From contig JAAVTG010000567.1 in NCBI GenBank assembly GCA_011947345.1, forward strand, positions 124,001 through 188,000: a DNA stretch of 64,000 nucleotides. The letters are read 5' to 3'. This DNA comes from Phytophthora quininea (Eukaryota; Oomycota; Peronosporomycetes; Peronosporales; Peronosporaceae). Below, one piece after another: positions 1 through 11,218 of the stretch (positions within the stretch are counted from its first letter, which is position 1; each line of letters starts with the position of its first letter). The position numbers and the translations under genes were made by a program. A model generated the notes under the pieces. The model saw only the letters and a program-made list of their open reading frames with translations. It was not told where the DNA came from and did no database searches.

Positions 1-37
1 GCAGTGAAACGTCTGAAGAAGCTGTTTCGGAGACGAG

Positions 38-395
38 GATCAAGAACCTGTGATTTTAGCAGTGAAGACTTGTCAGGTGTTTGTGATACAAGAATGTATA
101 CAGGCGACCTCGGACCAGCTGTGGTTCGTGTAAATGTGCTGGACGACTGCGATGTACAAATGGGAGAAGCGTGGCAAGCTCCAGGTCCATGAAGACACCA
201 CACATTTCAGTTGGTCCAGTCAGTCCACACAAACCAGCCAGGCATCGTTTACAATAATGGATAAGTGTGGGTAAAGATTATAGAGCCTGTAATCTTGGCA
301 ACAGAGACTTGTCAGGTGTTTGTGACACAAGAACATATTCAGGCGAGCTCGAACTGGCCACGCCTCGTATAAATGCACTGAATGGCTGCCCAGAG
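38..395. repeat. Decayed direct repeat, ~239-bp period, two copies
   Basis: Two related blocks start near 38 and 276. The best match is around 66-86 and 305-325, which share a 21-base identical stretch, and similarity continues for about 100 bases with many substitutions. Both copies translate to a similar peptide containing DLSGVCDTR followed by a Tyr-(Thr/Ser)-Gly segment, so this may be a fragment of an old tandemly repeated coding sequence, possibly a mobile element or repeat protein. No complete gene is present and the family is not recognised. Confidence 0.5.
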
Positions 396-2017
396 ATGGT
401 GTGCAACATCTAATAAGTTACACTATAGCTAATTACTTCAAACTCGCCTGTTCTCAAAGTGACTTCCGATTGCTTGGTTTGTTGCTCCGATTCCTGATTA
501 GGATTTTGCATTTCAACTACTAGGGGTTCCAAAAGAGACAAGTTTCCGTTGCCTATTCACATCTCATTATTAATTCACCTTTAAAGGTCCCAACTGATAG
601 GAATTTGTGTCGTGCGAGGCCCTGGGCACGTAGATCACCTCCCTGCTCGGCCTAATGAATTGGACTTACAAAGTATTATCAAGAGTAGTAGATGTAATAC
701 AAACAAGTGTATCAATATTAGTGATATTAATGCAAACACTTTATACAACTGTGCTCGTATTTAATATTATTATTTTAAAGTATTGTATTTGTATTGTATT
801 ACTGAATAATACAATACTCCGAACCTCTGCTCGCCACGGCCTCGTTTCGTCACCAGCGAATTGCTGCAAGGCCCGCACTCATCGCCGCTCGTCTTGCGAG
901 CAGCGTCTGGCCGATGACACTCAGCGGTTCTATGCCGACTGACACGCGCTTTTATAGCAAGCTCTTGAGCGCGGATGCAAGAGCTTGCGTCACCTCTCCT
1001 GACACGTCGCGTTCACCGCAAAGCTAAGGCCAAAAATTGCCGACCATCTTAGCAAACCATCCTCCGCCGCGCTGCAGCTCGCGCCGAACTTCGAGCAAGC
1101 AGTCCGCATGAAGCTGTAGTAGACGAATGGATGTCCATTCAAACCGCCGTTGCAGCAGTCAAGCCGCGGAGGATGCGACCGACACCGTTTGACGACCAAA
1201 CTGAAGCAGACGCAGCTTGGATCGCCAACGTGAGGCCACCTGCAGGTGTCGACGGATGTTTGTCGGCGTGAAACATGCGCCAGGGCATCGCATCGTGCTG
1301 CTCGTCAAATCCCGAGTGGCACGCAGTCAGGGAGCCTCGACGTTTTTAGTCACTGCTGGCGAAGGCACCATGCTGCAGCCTCGCATCTGCTGCCTTGCTT
1401 GATACTTTTCGGGCAGCAGGATTGACTGGCTTGGGCTGCCGAGACGGCATCGTGTGGTGGTGGCGGCTAGGCACTTCACTGCGCGTTTCCGCTTGGTTGC
1501 GCCTCCAAGCACCAAGAGCGTGTGGTCGTCAACACTCCAAGAGCCGAGCCAGATCGGATGGATCTCCAAGCGGCACAGCTCAAATCGGTCTCCAGCACGA
1601 TGCAGACTGTCCTCGCCGTCTGGCAAGTGCAGTGCAATGATGCAAAACACGCGGCCAGTCGCTTTGACTGGTGCTGCCATTCCGCTGCAAGTGAAGGTCT
1701 TCTTCAACATGGCCTTCTTTCCAAACTGGGTCATGAATCTCTCAACCGTCCATCAAACCTCCATCGACATGCTCGTGTTTCTCCACAACGTCCTCCACAC
1801 TTTATCTCCTGCAGCAGACAAGATTCCTCGCAGGCATTTCGCCAAACGATTTCCGCGCCATGTCATATGCAAAACCGGATTGGTGTGGCAGTCGGGGCAG
1901 CCGTTACCGACGTTTATAGCGCGCCAAACGTCGCGGGGTGGCATCCGCACATTCCAATTTGCTCCAACCCGCTCAAGCACCCAGCAGTCGCCAAGCAGAC
2001 TTCCCTTCTCCCCAGCA
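396..2017. other. Gene-poor stretch
   Basis: Apart from the hairpin at 791-817 I see no supported gene. Open frames here, including one on the minus strand at 1327-1734, show no recognisable domain and overlap other equally open frames. The part next to 2018 is presumably the 5' region of the CCT gene. Confidence 0.4.
791..817. repeat. AT-rich inverted repeat, 10-bp arms
   Basis: Perfect 10-base arms (791-800 and 808-817) flank a 7-base loop inside an unusually AT-rich stretch at about 650-820. This could be a hairpin or a remnant of a mobile element end. No flanking target duplication was identified. Confidence 0.4.
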
Positions 2018-2611
2018 ATGAACCGACTGCTGTCTCGCAAACGCTCCCGCGACGTGGAGCCGTCGCTGCCCGTGCTGCGCCGCCCCAGCGACTACCGCTG
2101 GCTGCACAGTCTGCCGAGCCTCGCGCAGGCCACCGAGCGCCCGTTCTCGCGGGCTCGACTGCCGTCCCAGGAGCTCTTTCTGAGCGTCGTCATGGAGTGG
2201 CAGCAAGCGCAGTCCGACACGAGCAGCGACGCGTCCGACGGCTACCTGACGCCGTCCAGCGAGGACCTGGAGCTCGAATTCCAGAGCTGCAAGGCGCCGC
2301 GCAAGACCGTGGACGAGGTCAGCCCCACGTCGGTGCACCACGCGCCGCGCGAGCCCACGCCGCTGCGTCTCGACTACGTGACGGAGCCCGTCAAGATGAT
2401 CGGCGCCTACTCGCCGTCGGCCCGACGCGCGCTGCAGAAGTACATGGCCAAGCGCGCCCGCCGACTGTCGCAGCATAAGGTGCGCTACGGCGTGCGCAAA
2501 ACGCTGGCCAATGCCCGGCCGAGAGTCAAAGGCCGCTTCGTCAAGACGGTGCAGCCGCTGACTGCCGCGGCCGTCGAGGCACAACAGGCCCAGAACAAGC
2601 AACAAGAGTGA
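2018..2611 (+). CDS. CCT-motif protein, 197 aa
   Basis: Intronless frame from ATG 2018. The C-terminal third carries a CCT motif at about residues 130-175: a stretch starting YSPSARRALQKY, a basic helix with KRARRLSQHKVRYGVRK, then ANARPRVKGRFVK. That R(P/x)R-KGRFVK ending is the hallmark of CCT domains, which in plants mediate DNA and protein contacts in transcriptional regulators of the CONSTANS and TOC1 type. The N-terminal part is low complexity and Ser-rich with an acidic patch (SEDLELEF). The open frame runs far upstream of 2018, but the earlier codons show no conservation-like composition, so I chose the ATG that begins the Arg/Ser-rich segment. A second CCT gene lies at 11219-12552. 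A nuclear regulatory role is inferred from the family. Confidence 0.8.
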   Translation: MNRLLSRKRSRDVEPSLPVLRRPSDYRWLHSLPSLAQATERPFSRARLPSQELFLSVVMEWQQAQSDTSSDASDGYLTPSSEDLELEFQSCKAPRKTVDEVSPTSVHHAPREPTPLRLDYVTEPVKMIGAYSPSARRALQKYMAKRARRLSQHKVRYGVRKTLANARPRVKGRFVKTVQPLTAAAVEAQQAQNKQQE

Positions 2612-2855
2612 GCGACACGACTCCAGAACGCCTGTAATTTAGCCGACTCAATCGTATATAATAGACATCACCGCTTGCTCCTCTAAGACAGTGCAGTTAC
2701 CTTTGTACAGTTTCGTCGACCTTTTCGGTGCTTGGTGGCCACTTGGGTGTTGGTCGGCATTGCATGGCAGCAGCGTCCCAGCTGGAACGTCTGTGGCCGT
2801 GCAAGATCCGAGGCGACGCGAGCCATTCAGCACTTCGATAAAAACGGGCGGCAGT

Positions 2856-3477
2856 ATGGACGAGATGGACCTCGCAGACGCCTTCGACGCCATCTCTGGC
2901 TATGAGGAGACGCTGGTGGCGCAGGGCGAGCGGATGGGGGTGGAGAGAGGACGCGAGCTGGGACTCGAAGAAGGCCGCGAGCTTGGGTACGGACGAGGGG
3001 CTCTGTTGAGAGGAGAGTCGCTGCTGACGGTGCGGTGCAGCGTTATGAAGGGCGCGGAGATCGGCAGCGAGTTGGGTTTCTATCAGGGTTGCTTCGCGGT
3101 GTGGCATCACATGCTGCAGAGTAAAGAGCTTGCGGATAAACTCCCGTAGGTTGACGATAGGAAAGGTGTCGACGTTGAAGTAAAGTCTGAAGGTTTTTAC
3201 ATGGCAGGAAGCGAGCGGCCAAGTCGGTGGCGTCGTTTGGCGTGTTGCTGGAGGCATTTGAGCTGAAGGTGAGAGTTGTTCGAGGACTGAGTCTGTTGCT
3301 GGAGTTTTAGCTTTCTTTGCGTTGTGCTTGTTGCAGAACTTAATGGATGAAGACATGGTGCAGGAGCTGCTTCGTATCAGAGCGAAATTCAAGGTCATTG
3401 CGGCGCTCACAGGACTACGAGAGAAGCTGGTGTACAGCCTAGAGGACCTAGATGCACACAAGAACATGTCCTTCTAG
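2856..3477 (+). CDS. LTO1: LTO1/ORAOV1-like Yae1-domain protein
   Basis: Exons are 2856-3145, 3208-3268 and 3337-3477; introns of 62 and 68 bp begin GTAGGT and GTGAGA. The spliced frame is 163 codons. The first exon holds the Yae1-type Gly-x-x-x-Gly pattern (ERGRELGLEEGRELG, then GAEIGSELGFYQG). The second gives RAAKSVASF and the third a helix with IRAKFKVIAAL ending in NMSF; both match the order seen in LTO1 proteins. A 54-bp in-frame segment (2987-3040, GTAC...GCAG) may be a further intron, which would give 145 aa, nearer to the human 137 aa. In yeast and human, LTO1 with YAE1 recruits the cytosolic Fe-S assembly machinery to the ribosome-recycling ATPase ABCE1/Rli1; that role is assumed here. 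Confidence 0.8.
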
Positions 3478-3709
3478 GCGGTTATGAGGTGTCAAAAGTT
3501 TTTAACGGAGCTACGCACCAGTTATAGTATTTTGTCCATTGCCGAGCATCCGGCACCAACGGAGCTGCTTCAATCTTACGTACACACCTGAGACCGACAA
3601 GCTTGCGCACCGATCCATCTCGCCGCTAGGCAACTTTTGGCAAACGCAAGTATGTTCAACCGGTAGAGTATCGTCAAAAAGTTGTGCTGCAGTCACCTGT
3701 CATGAAGAA

Positions 3710-5022
3710 CTAGGCGTCTGCACTCTGCGCCTTGGCGCGTTCCGGGCAGTTGTGCTGCATGTGGCCCCTCTCTCCGCAGGAATAGCAGCGCCGGTCCTGC
3801 TGCTTCACGCGGACCCTCTTAGCCTTCGCTACTTCTTCAGCATTTGGCGTCGCAGTTGTGAGAACCAACTTAGCGGCTGCAGTCAAAGCCATCGAGATGG
3901 AATCCCTTCCAAAGCCTAGAAACCACCTCATCAGCAACGAATCCAAGCTCAAGCCGAAAGTACTTGGACTTACCTGACAACACACCCACGACATTCGATG
4001 GCAGCAGTCCGTGGTCGACGTCTTTCGGGCTCACGACGATAACGCGGGACTGGGTGAGTTCAAGCGCTCGGACAACAAACGGAGACTTGGACAGACTGAC
4101 TGTTGAAAAACAAGTGTTCACGGTCAGTCCAGTAAAAAATAAATATCCAAAAGCTCGCCAATTCTAAACAACGTACTCTCCCAACAGAGCACGAACACCT
4201 GATCTTCATAGCCTCTCAGCAAGAGATCAAGAATATCGCTTTCCGCTTGGTACCATCGGTTCTTGACAGTGATTTCCAAGCCCTCCGCCTGCTCTTGAAT
4301 TTGTCGACCCAACTCCTTCATTGGGACGTTCCCACTGCAAGAAAGAACACAATTTGAGTCATTCCAAACAGAACATCAACTTCATCACTGCAGATTTTAC
4401 CTTGTCCAGACTTCACGCATGACGCTGCATGGCCCCATCGCGACGAATACGTTCAACGGCTTCTTCACCTCAGGCGTTTGCTGAAGTTCCTGCTTGTTAG
4501 CCTTCGATCGGGAACTCTTCTGCTGCACTGACTTGTTTTAGCTGGAGCTACTTCGACAGCAGCGGCTTGCTCCCTCTTCACTACCATTGGAGTCTCTAAA
4601 ATCTCACTTTGCATTTCCACCACCTTGGAACTCGCTCCACTGCCGTCGTGCTCGGCCACTTCCTCCCCAAACAAATTAGACATTTCTAAATAACACCAGA
4701 CAGCACTTAGAGCTAGTTATAAGCACATTTCAAGTAGCTGACAAGTACCATCATGCAGCAGAGGGATGTCTTTTTCTGCTTCCGTCAGCTGCAGGTTCGC
4801 AGCGCGCTTGGCGTCCGCGAGAGACAGCGTTTCGGTGGTCGACACCAGATCTGTGAGGTTCAGCTGGATCTCGAACGGGTTCACGGGTGGCTTGGACGCG
4901 TCCGAGGATAAGAACCGGTAGAACGATGTCTTAGCAGCAGATTCACGCGACTTCGGTGCCGATCGGCGGCTTGTAGCGCCCGCAAACGTCGCCGCCGCAC
5001 GTACAGATCGCACGCTGATCAT
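3710..5022 (-). CDS. CCHC zinc-knuckle protein with mitochondrial-type N-terminus
   Basis: Exons on the minus strand: 5022-4749, 4685-4401, 4334-4177, 4099-3974 and 3915-3710 (introns 58-77 bp). One base appears to be missing from an A run near 4539; with it restored the exons give 349 residues. The N-terminus (MISVRSVRAAATF) is Arg/Ala/Ser-rich and lacks acidic residues, like a mitochondrial presequence. The centre includes NVFVAMGPCSVMREVW and a segment with IVVSPKDVDHGLLP that looks like an alpha/beta fold. The C-terminus carries one classic CCHC knuckle (CYSCGERGHMQHNC). The last ATG at 4683 could start a shorter product if the first intron is not real, leaving 4717-5022 as a separate small gene. 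Family not recognised; nucleic-acid binding is inferred from the knuckle. It starts 52 bp from the divergent dehydrogenase. Confidence 0.6.
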
Positions 5023-5074
5023 GCCCACGTAAATCAGTAACGTCGTAAACTGTCACTATTTTAAATCTAAAATC

Positions 5075-6210
5075 ATGAGCGACGCCAAGCAGCAGTTGAG
5101 TGGCAAGGTGGCGGTGGTCACGGGCGCCTCTGGCGGCATCGGCGCCGGTAGGAAAGCTGTAAATTTATGAGCTGGAAGAACACATCTGTCTGACTCGGTG
5201 GTGTGTTTTTCGTGAGCCAGCAATCGCCCTGTGCCTGGCTAGAGCGGGGGCCAAGGTGGCGCTTGGAGCTCGTCGCCTGGAGGCGCTGGAGACAGTTAAG
5301 AAGAGCATCGAGGAGGACGTTGCGGACGCCAATGTCCTGATTATCAAGACAGATGTCACTAGCCGTCAAGAGGTGCAGAATCTGGTGGCCAAGGCGGAGG
5401 AATCGCTGGGACCAGTGGACATTCTGGTCAACAATGGTAGAGCTGCTGCAGTTGAGACCTGTCCATGTGGCTACTGATTATTAACAATATTTTCTTCTTA
5501 TATATGTAGCCGGCGTGATGCCATTCGAGCTGCTGAAGAACGTCAACCAGGACAGTTGGGATCGGGTAGGTTGGCTTTCTATTGATTTAATTGCTTCAGT
5601 TGCCTTCTCAACTTTCTTTCTGCTGTAGACGATTGATATCAATTGCAAAGGAACGCTCAATGGAGTGGCAGCGGTGCTACCGAAGATGCTGGAGCGCAAG
5701 AGTGGCCACATTGTCAACATTTCGTCGGATGCCGGTCGTAAAGTGTTCGCTGGTTTGGGCGTCTACTCGGCGTCCAAGATGTTCATTGAAGGCATCTCGC
5801 AGGCGCTGCGTCTCGAGCACGTTGGCTCAGGTTTGCGCGTGACCTCCATCCAGGTACAAAGCAGACTTTGTCTTGCTACGTAGTTCCCTTTTAACATGCT
5901 TGGATTATTATTACAATGCGATTCTAGCCTGGCAACGTCGCAACGGACCTCGTGAAGCACGCGAATGCTGCCAGTGGTGTTGACGAAGAAGGCCATGAAG
6001 TTGTACGGGGAAGACTCCGGTACGTACTTGCTCCCGTCAGATAGCTATTCTTCCGCACTTGTGCGGTCTCTAATACCCTCGCCATCATAATCAGAGTGCG
6101 AGGTCCTCAAGCCCGAAGACATTGGCCGCGCTGTGCTGTACGCAGTGACGCAGCCTCCCTATGTGGCTGTAAACGAGATCCTGGTGGAGCCGCGCGATGA
6201 GCCGATCTAG
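5075..6210 (+). CDS. Short-chain dehydrogenase/reductase (SDR)
   Basis: Six exons: 5075-5147, 5221-5436, 5510-5565, 5629-5853, 5928-6019 and 6095-6210, with introns of 63-75 bp. The protein (about 258 aa) is a classical SDR. It has the cofactor motif TGASGGIG near residue 16, NNAG split by the second intron, a catalytic Tyr-x-x-x-Lys in YSASK, and PGNVATD downstream of the active site. Classical SDRs oxidise or reduce alcohols and carbonyls using NAD(P)(H). The substrate cannot be deduced. An extra G at 5991-5992 shifts the frame between DEE and AMKLYGEDS; removing one base restores a length divisible by three. No targeting peptide is visible, so cytosolic location is likely. It is divergent from the CCHC-knuckle gene. 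Confidence 0.85.
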
Positions 6211-6237
6211 GCGGTGCTTCATCTCCTGCTGTGAATG

Positions 6238-8651
6238 TCAAAGCGCCAACCCGAACACGAGACTTTCGAGTTCGGCTTCCATGTGACGTGCCGCGCTTTC
6301 TAAAATCCCGAGATCGTAAAACGACGATCTAATCTTGCCATCTTCCTCCTCACTTTGGTTGTCGTCGTCTTGTCCAAAGGCACACAGGCACGCGATGGGG
6401 AGTCCGCGCACGCAGATGCTGATCCCGATGAAGAACTTCATACGAAGGTGTTGAACCATCGGGATTTCTCGCGTCCGAGGATCAGCCACGCAGTCCAGAA
6501 CCACAAGTGGCTGGTACGGTGGCTGGACGAGGACAAAGTCGCACAGGGATTCACGCCGCAAAATCTCGTCTTGCGCAGAGATATCGGGCGTGCCGACAGC
6601 ATGCTCGATAAAGACGTACTCCTCATCCACTCGAGCAATAAAGGCAGCAGTGACGCCGAAGGCGGCGGCAGCTACCTCACAGCTACGTTGCATAATGGTT
6701 CGGTCGACGAGTGTGCAGGCGGGCGATGCAATCACTTCAAGAAGGCGCAAACGTTGCTCTTCGCGAATAGCGTCCAGCTTCGGCAGGAAGTATGCTTCTT
6801 CTCCCAGTGATTCTTGATCCAGCAGGCCGATGGTGGAGCTCATGAGAGATGTCCGTCGGTGCTCAAAGCGTCGAGGGTCGTCGTCCTCTCGCTTCGACTC
6901 GAGGACACCGACGACAGAAATGATCGATCAGCGGAGCTGTAGCTGCTCGTTTCCGCCACAATATGAACGGATTGGGCGTGCCTGCGTGACTTGGCCATAG
7001 CTGCCGGGTGTAGATACGAATTGGAGCCGTCAAAGCGAGGATCTCGCTCGTCAATACCCGAGGATGCAATGCTGGATTCGACGCTGTTGGTGCTGTGGTT
7101 CTGCATTGACCACATCGACGTGCTTCGCTTGCTTGACGTCATTGAAGGAACTGCCTGCCACAGATTAGACGACGACGGCATTCCCTGCCACAAGTTTCTC
7201 GTGCTGCGTGCAATGGACTTGATCGAGATGATCTTGCTGTTCGTTGCGGGGGCGAGTTGGCTGGGCAATGCGCCTAAATATCCGTCGCTGTCAGGTTCGT
7301 CGTGGCCGTCGCTTTGGTTGCTGTTGTTCTGCATCCTCGCTATTCGTGACAGCATGAATTCTCCCGATGGTGGCGGGGTCCATTCATGTGTTCCATGACT
7401 CGCGACAACCTTCAGATTGGCAGGTAAACCGCGTAACGACGGAATCTCCGAGCTCGCTTCAACGTGGGTAGGAAGCGACTCCCATTGTGACCGCGGCTGC
7501 GACGGCGGAACGTTGTTGGCAGGACGTCCCCGTGAACTCGTTTTGAGTCGCGCCTTGTTGTTGCAGAGATGGCAAATTCGCGTCTTCTGGACCTCTTTCG
7601 TCTTGACGCTGACGATGTTGATGGTGCGCAGCGAGCAGCAAGATCCACAAATGACTTCACCACACAAACGGCAATGGTGACGGCGGCGATAGACAGCGTT
7701 GAAGCGCTTCCAGCAGATGACGCAGTTCGCTCGCTCTTCGTTCTTCACCCACTGATGCGGCGCCACCAGTTGGCAATCTCCGATACGTGACGCTGCTACG
7801 GCCGACTCTAATCTCCCCACAGAGCTCATGGCCAGTCTTCTAGCGATGGCCCTCGCAGCCCGCGGCGAGCCAGCGAGAGGACCATCGTTTTCGTCATGGA
7901 ACGAGCTGGTCACACACGAAAGACGCAGTCGACGTGGCGAGATCTCTTCCACGATCAAAGTGTACTGCAGATTAACCTGTTGCGTCGTGTCCAGCATTGC
8001 TTCATGGGAGCGAGGAAACGGCAACCAACTCAACGCCAACGTGCGCTTGTGCACGCCATCGTTAGGCCTTGCACTCAATCCTGCCATCGAAGACGCAGCT
8101 GACATGGATTCCACCGCACTTTGGTAGTCATGAGCCAGCTCATGCTGGCGTGGGTTCTGGTCTGGTAGGAAGATTTTAAGCGTTTGGAAGAACGTCAAGT
8201 GCTGTTCGCGAAGCAGCACCGACTTGCGGTGGTCCTGGAACACGAACCAGACGGCTGCGTGTTGAGTGTCCATGGCCCAGTCGCCGGCCGAGTGTTCTCT
8301 TGTGCGCATGGACAGCAACGCGCCGTCCTTAAAGTCTCGGCCGTGCAGCAGCTTCATCATGAGCCGGAACTGCGCTGTCGAATCGAAATGCAGCAGGTCG
8401 AAAGCCTCCTCGAAGCCGCAGTGGGCCTCGTTCACGGCCAAGTAGTAGGCGGACGTGCCATTGGACAGACTGGGCTTGCTGCGCTTGGCGTAGAGTTCGT
8501 GCTGTCGGTCCCGCCGCAAACACGTCCACTGCTCCTTGGCGCGGGTCGAGTTTAGACACACGCTCAGCACGTCGGCGATCTGCCGCATGGCGCGATGGTG
8601 CATCTTGCGGGTCTGCTGGCGGTCGCGCGAGAGGTGCACGGGCGTCGCCAT
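6238..8651 (-). CDS. FYVE and GAF domain protein (START-like N-terminus)
   Basis: Intronless, about 804 aa once a single missing base near 6890-6905 is allowed for. Without it the frame stops at 6840 and the GAF part opens separately at 6843. The FYVE zinc finger lies around residues 300-370, with WVKNEERANC, the basic RRRHHCRLCG patch and CGSCC as paired zinc ligands. FYVE fingers bind phosphatidylinositol 3-phosphate on endosomes. The N-terminal 250 residues resemble the START-like lipid-binding region usual in oomycete FYVE proteins, but this is inferred from architecture. The C-terminal 200 residues, beginning MSSTIGLLDQE, have a GAF-like pattern. The longer frame opening at 8873 uses TTG, so ATG 8651 is preferred. 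A decayed copy of part of this gene lies at about 9180-9400. Confidence 0.75.
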
Positions 8652-9179
8652 CGCCGTCGTGCCTGGGTCAGCGCTTCCTGTACTGCCGGATTGTCTCGTA
8701 TGGTGTGCGGGAAGCACCGACCAGAGGCGGAAGGTCGTCAGGGAAGAGGCTAAAGTGCAGGTGAGACCAACTGGGAGAGAATGTGCAGGTTGTAATGGCG
8801 ACCAGAACAGCTGAACCCGGAAACGCCCGTAAATGGCTTGCAGATGGAGGGCTCCACGAGTTGCGTCCTCCAAGGGGCTTGGTTTACATCGAAAGCGCCG
8901 ATGTGCTGCTGACAGGTATTATACAATGGCATTCCTTTGAGGCCGTCCATGCGGGCGAACAGCATGCTGTTGCTAGCACCATAGAGTTTTTCATGAAGGC
9001 ATGTCCCCCTCTCGTGAAAGAAACTACTTCTCCGACACAATTTTTAGTTCTGCGTTCATCTCCGGCATGGTTCTTTTCGTGGTTGCGCTTGAATCAGCGT
9101 TGATTGTCGACGAGAATCTGTGAGTCCGTCTTGGTTACATGTATGCCGGTTGTTCTTGCTATCTTGCTATCCGTATTTT

Positions 9180-9400
9180 GACCCGCGCTAAGCAGCAGAG
9201 ACGATGGACAGCAGAGTGCCGTCCTTGACGTCTCGAATCGGAACTGCGGAGTCGAGATGCAGCCGCGGTGGACCTCGTTCACTGCAACAAGTACTTACTA
9301 AGCACTACCGTCATGAGCTTGGTTCTCCTGTGTTGCTGGAACTGCCATGACCACGACGCCAGCATTTTCGCCGCGTAGATTCACACAAGAGCGTCTCAGC
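9180..9400 (-). pseudogene. Decayed partial copy of the FYVE gene N-terminal region
   Basis: This segment aligns by eye with 8300-8530 inside the intact FYVE gene. Matches include the segment encoding KDG(A/T)LLS, the DS(A/T)(A/V) region and the NEA/V-H stretch in the same order and orientation. Deletions and substitutions have broken all frames. It looks like a truncated tandem duplication that has lost function. Whether the frames at 9400-9870 continue the same relic could not be decided. Confidence 0.55.
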
Positions 9401-10047
9401 AAGCACGTTTTCCAGCCGATCACGGCTTCGTCTTTTGCTAGCATCCCCTGGCGTGTTTGTCCTCACTTCGCTTGCAAACATCCAGCCGAATCTGCCAGAC
9501 CTTCCTTCGAGAGGCGTTCCCAATTGCCTGGTCTGGTAGTTTTCCAGTGGCAAACTGCCACCATCCTCGCTCTGGCAAGTGGCGGGCTGCAACGAAGCTC
9601 TCCCCGCTGCGCCGTCCGTGGCAAACTGCACTGTGAAAGAGCTGCAATGCTGTACACAAGCAACCCGGGGGCGGACCTCGCAGGCTTTCGAGAGCCCCAG
9701 AGTTGGCCGACAGGCTCGATTGAACCGACCACCGGAACTGTTCGTCGCGCCCTCCGCCTGTTCACGCCCCACGTTACCCAACAAAATCTGCTTTTTGAGA
9801 GGCCCATCCCACCATACAAACACCCAGTACAACTGGCCATCATCACAAAAACTGCTTTTGTCAACTAAACTGCTTTTCTCGCTTCAGCCTCTGCACCGCC
9901 GACGCCACGGCGGACTTGCAGTCAAAGCCTGCCGGACTTGCCCACAACCCGCTCGATGGCTTTGGCGCACAGCGTTCCTTGCTTGGTGCTTTGGCTCGCT
10001 CACGTGACGAGGAGGAATCAGTGTCGAGGCCCCAAGCTCAACTTCGC

Positions 10048-10072
10048 CGGATGGACGCATTGCGTCCATCCG
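10048..10072. repeat. Perfect 25-base palindrome (12-bp arms, 1-nt centre)
   Basis: Arms 10048-10059 and 10061-10072 are exact reverse complements around a single T at 10060. It is in non-coding sequence about 1.1 kb upstream of the second CCT gene. The same geometry (12+1+12) recurs at 27198-27222 with an unrelated sequence. Confidence 0.7.
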
Positions 10073-11218
10073 TTCTCCTTCAGCTCTCCGCCACAGCCTG
10101 ACACGCAAACGGCGGTGTCAACACTCGACGCGCCATGGCTGAGCCTGCTCCGGCGGAATGTGTCGGGTGTGTGCAGCACCCTCGGGATTCGAGGCCGACA
10201 TCCTCCTCTTCGCTGACGCCGAGGTCGGCCAGCACACCCCGGCGACAAACCGCCTGTGACAGCGGGTCTTCTTCGAGCGGGATCATGCCCGGGCTCTGAC
10301 TGGGGTTCGAAGTGACTGCACGCTGGCCGCGGGCCTGAAAAGAGGTGAGCGGCTCTTTTTCCGCACGGCGCGAGCCGAACCAACTTGCCTTTCCCGGCGG
10401 AAATTCAGCCGAACGCGCCTCGTCGCGGGTGTGCGCTACCAACACAACCAGCTTCAGTTGGCGAAAGGACTTCGGAACTGCTGCCTCCTTGCACGTGTAT
10501 GCGCTGCGCGGCGGTGCGTTATCGGCGCCACATCGTTGAGTTAAACGAGCTCTCTTGCAAGGGCGAGCGGCCAGCACCATCAGAACGCTGCCGCGTGCGT
10601 CAGCTTGCTTGCTGGTCGCCTGTATTGGTTTCTGAATTTACCGCTCCCGCTGTCCCGATCCTGGCCCATACAAGCTTGCAGCCTAACGAGCTTTTGTCGG
10701 GTGAAAGTAAGTGATACCAAGTTGAACTCGGCCGGCGTGATCCAACGAAACCCAACGTCGTCTCCCTCTTGTTTCACTTGGAAATTGTATGCCATCCCTC
10801 GCAATCCGACGATACACGCTGATTGGCGGACATGACTCTTACTAAAGTACAGTCAAATAATCCGAAAATGCTTTGACAACCGTTTTGTATGCGCAAAGAA
10901 AGCAGGTTCGAGACACTTCGTGGGCAATCCAAAGATTCTGCTTTCTTTCGGACCTGCTCCCGAAGCTCATTTTGAAATCCTCTGCACAGGAAGACATCAG
11001 TGACATCAAGCTACTTGCGGTGGGCGAGCGGCTATACGTGGCGACTTCTTCCGGCTCCCCCTTTTTCTTTCGTCCGCAACGCTGCATTGCTGCAACCTCC
11101 GCGATCCGTGGCCTGGTGATCGACCATTGCGCCACCTCAAACCGTTTGCTTGGGTCCCCCGCTGAGTCGTCGTGCCCGAATTGGAATCAGTCATTCGTCA
11201 AAGATCTCTGCGAGCACC

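Larger units (their letters stand above)
8652..11218. other. Mostly non-coding stretch with a gene relic
   Basis: The only interpretable items are the decayed FYVE-gene fragment near 9180-9400 and a 25-base palindrome at 10048-10072. Several open frames of 60-180 codons exist on both strands but overlap one another and lack recognisable domains. The 3' end is presumably the promoter of the CCT gene at 11219. Confidence 0.4.

Noticed and set aside
1327..1734. 135-codon minus-strand frame from a true ATG
   Set aside because: It overlaps other equally long frames, shows no domain, and its composition is that of GC-rich non-coding sequence.
9311..9864. Overlapping 130-173-codon frames on both strands
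   Set aside because: They are mirror frames of the same GC-rich DNA, and no protein family is visible. They may be part of the decayed FYVE copy, but this is not demonstrable by eye.
10290..10310. GGTTCGAAG as a possible tRNA T-loop
   Set aside because: No matching acceptor, D or anticodon stem could be built around it; no tRNA or rRNA gene was found in the window.
10018..10580. Minus-strand frames of 121 and 166 codons
   Set aside because: Arg/Pro-rich translations typical of random GC-rich sequence; the palindrome at 10048-10072 falls inside one of them.
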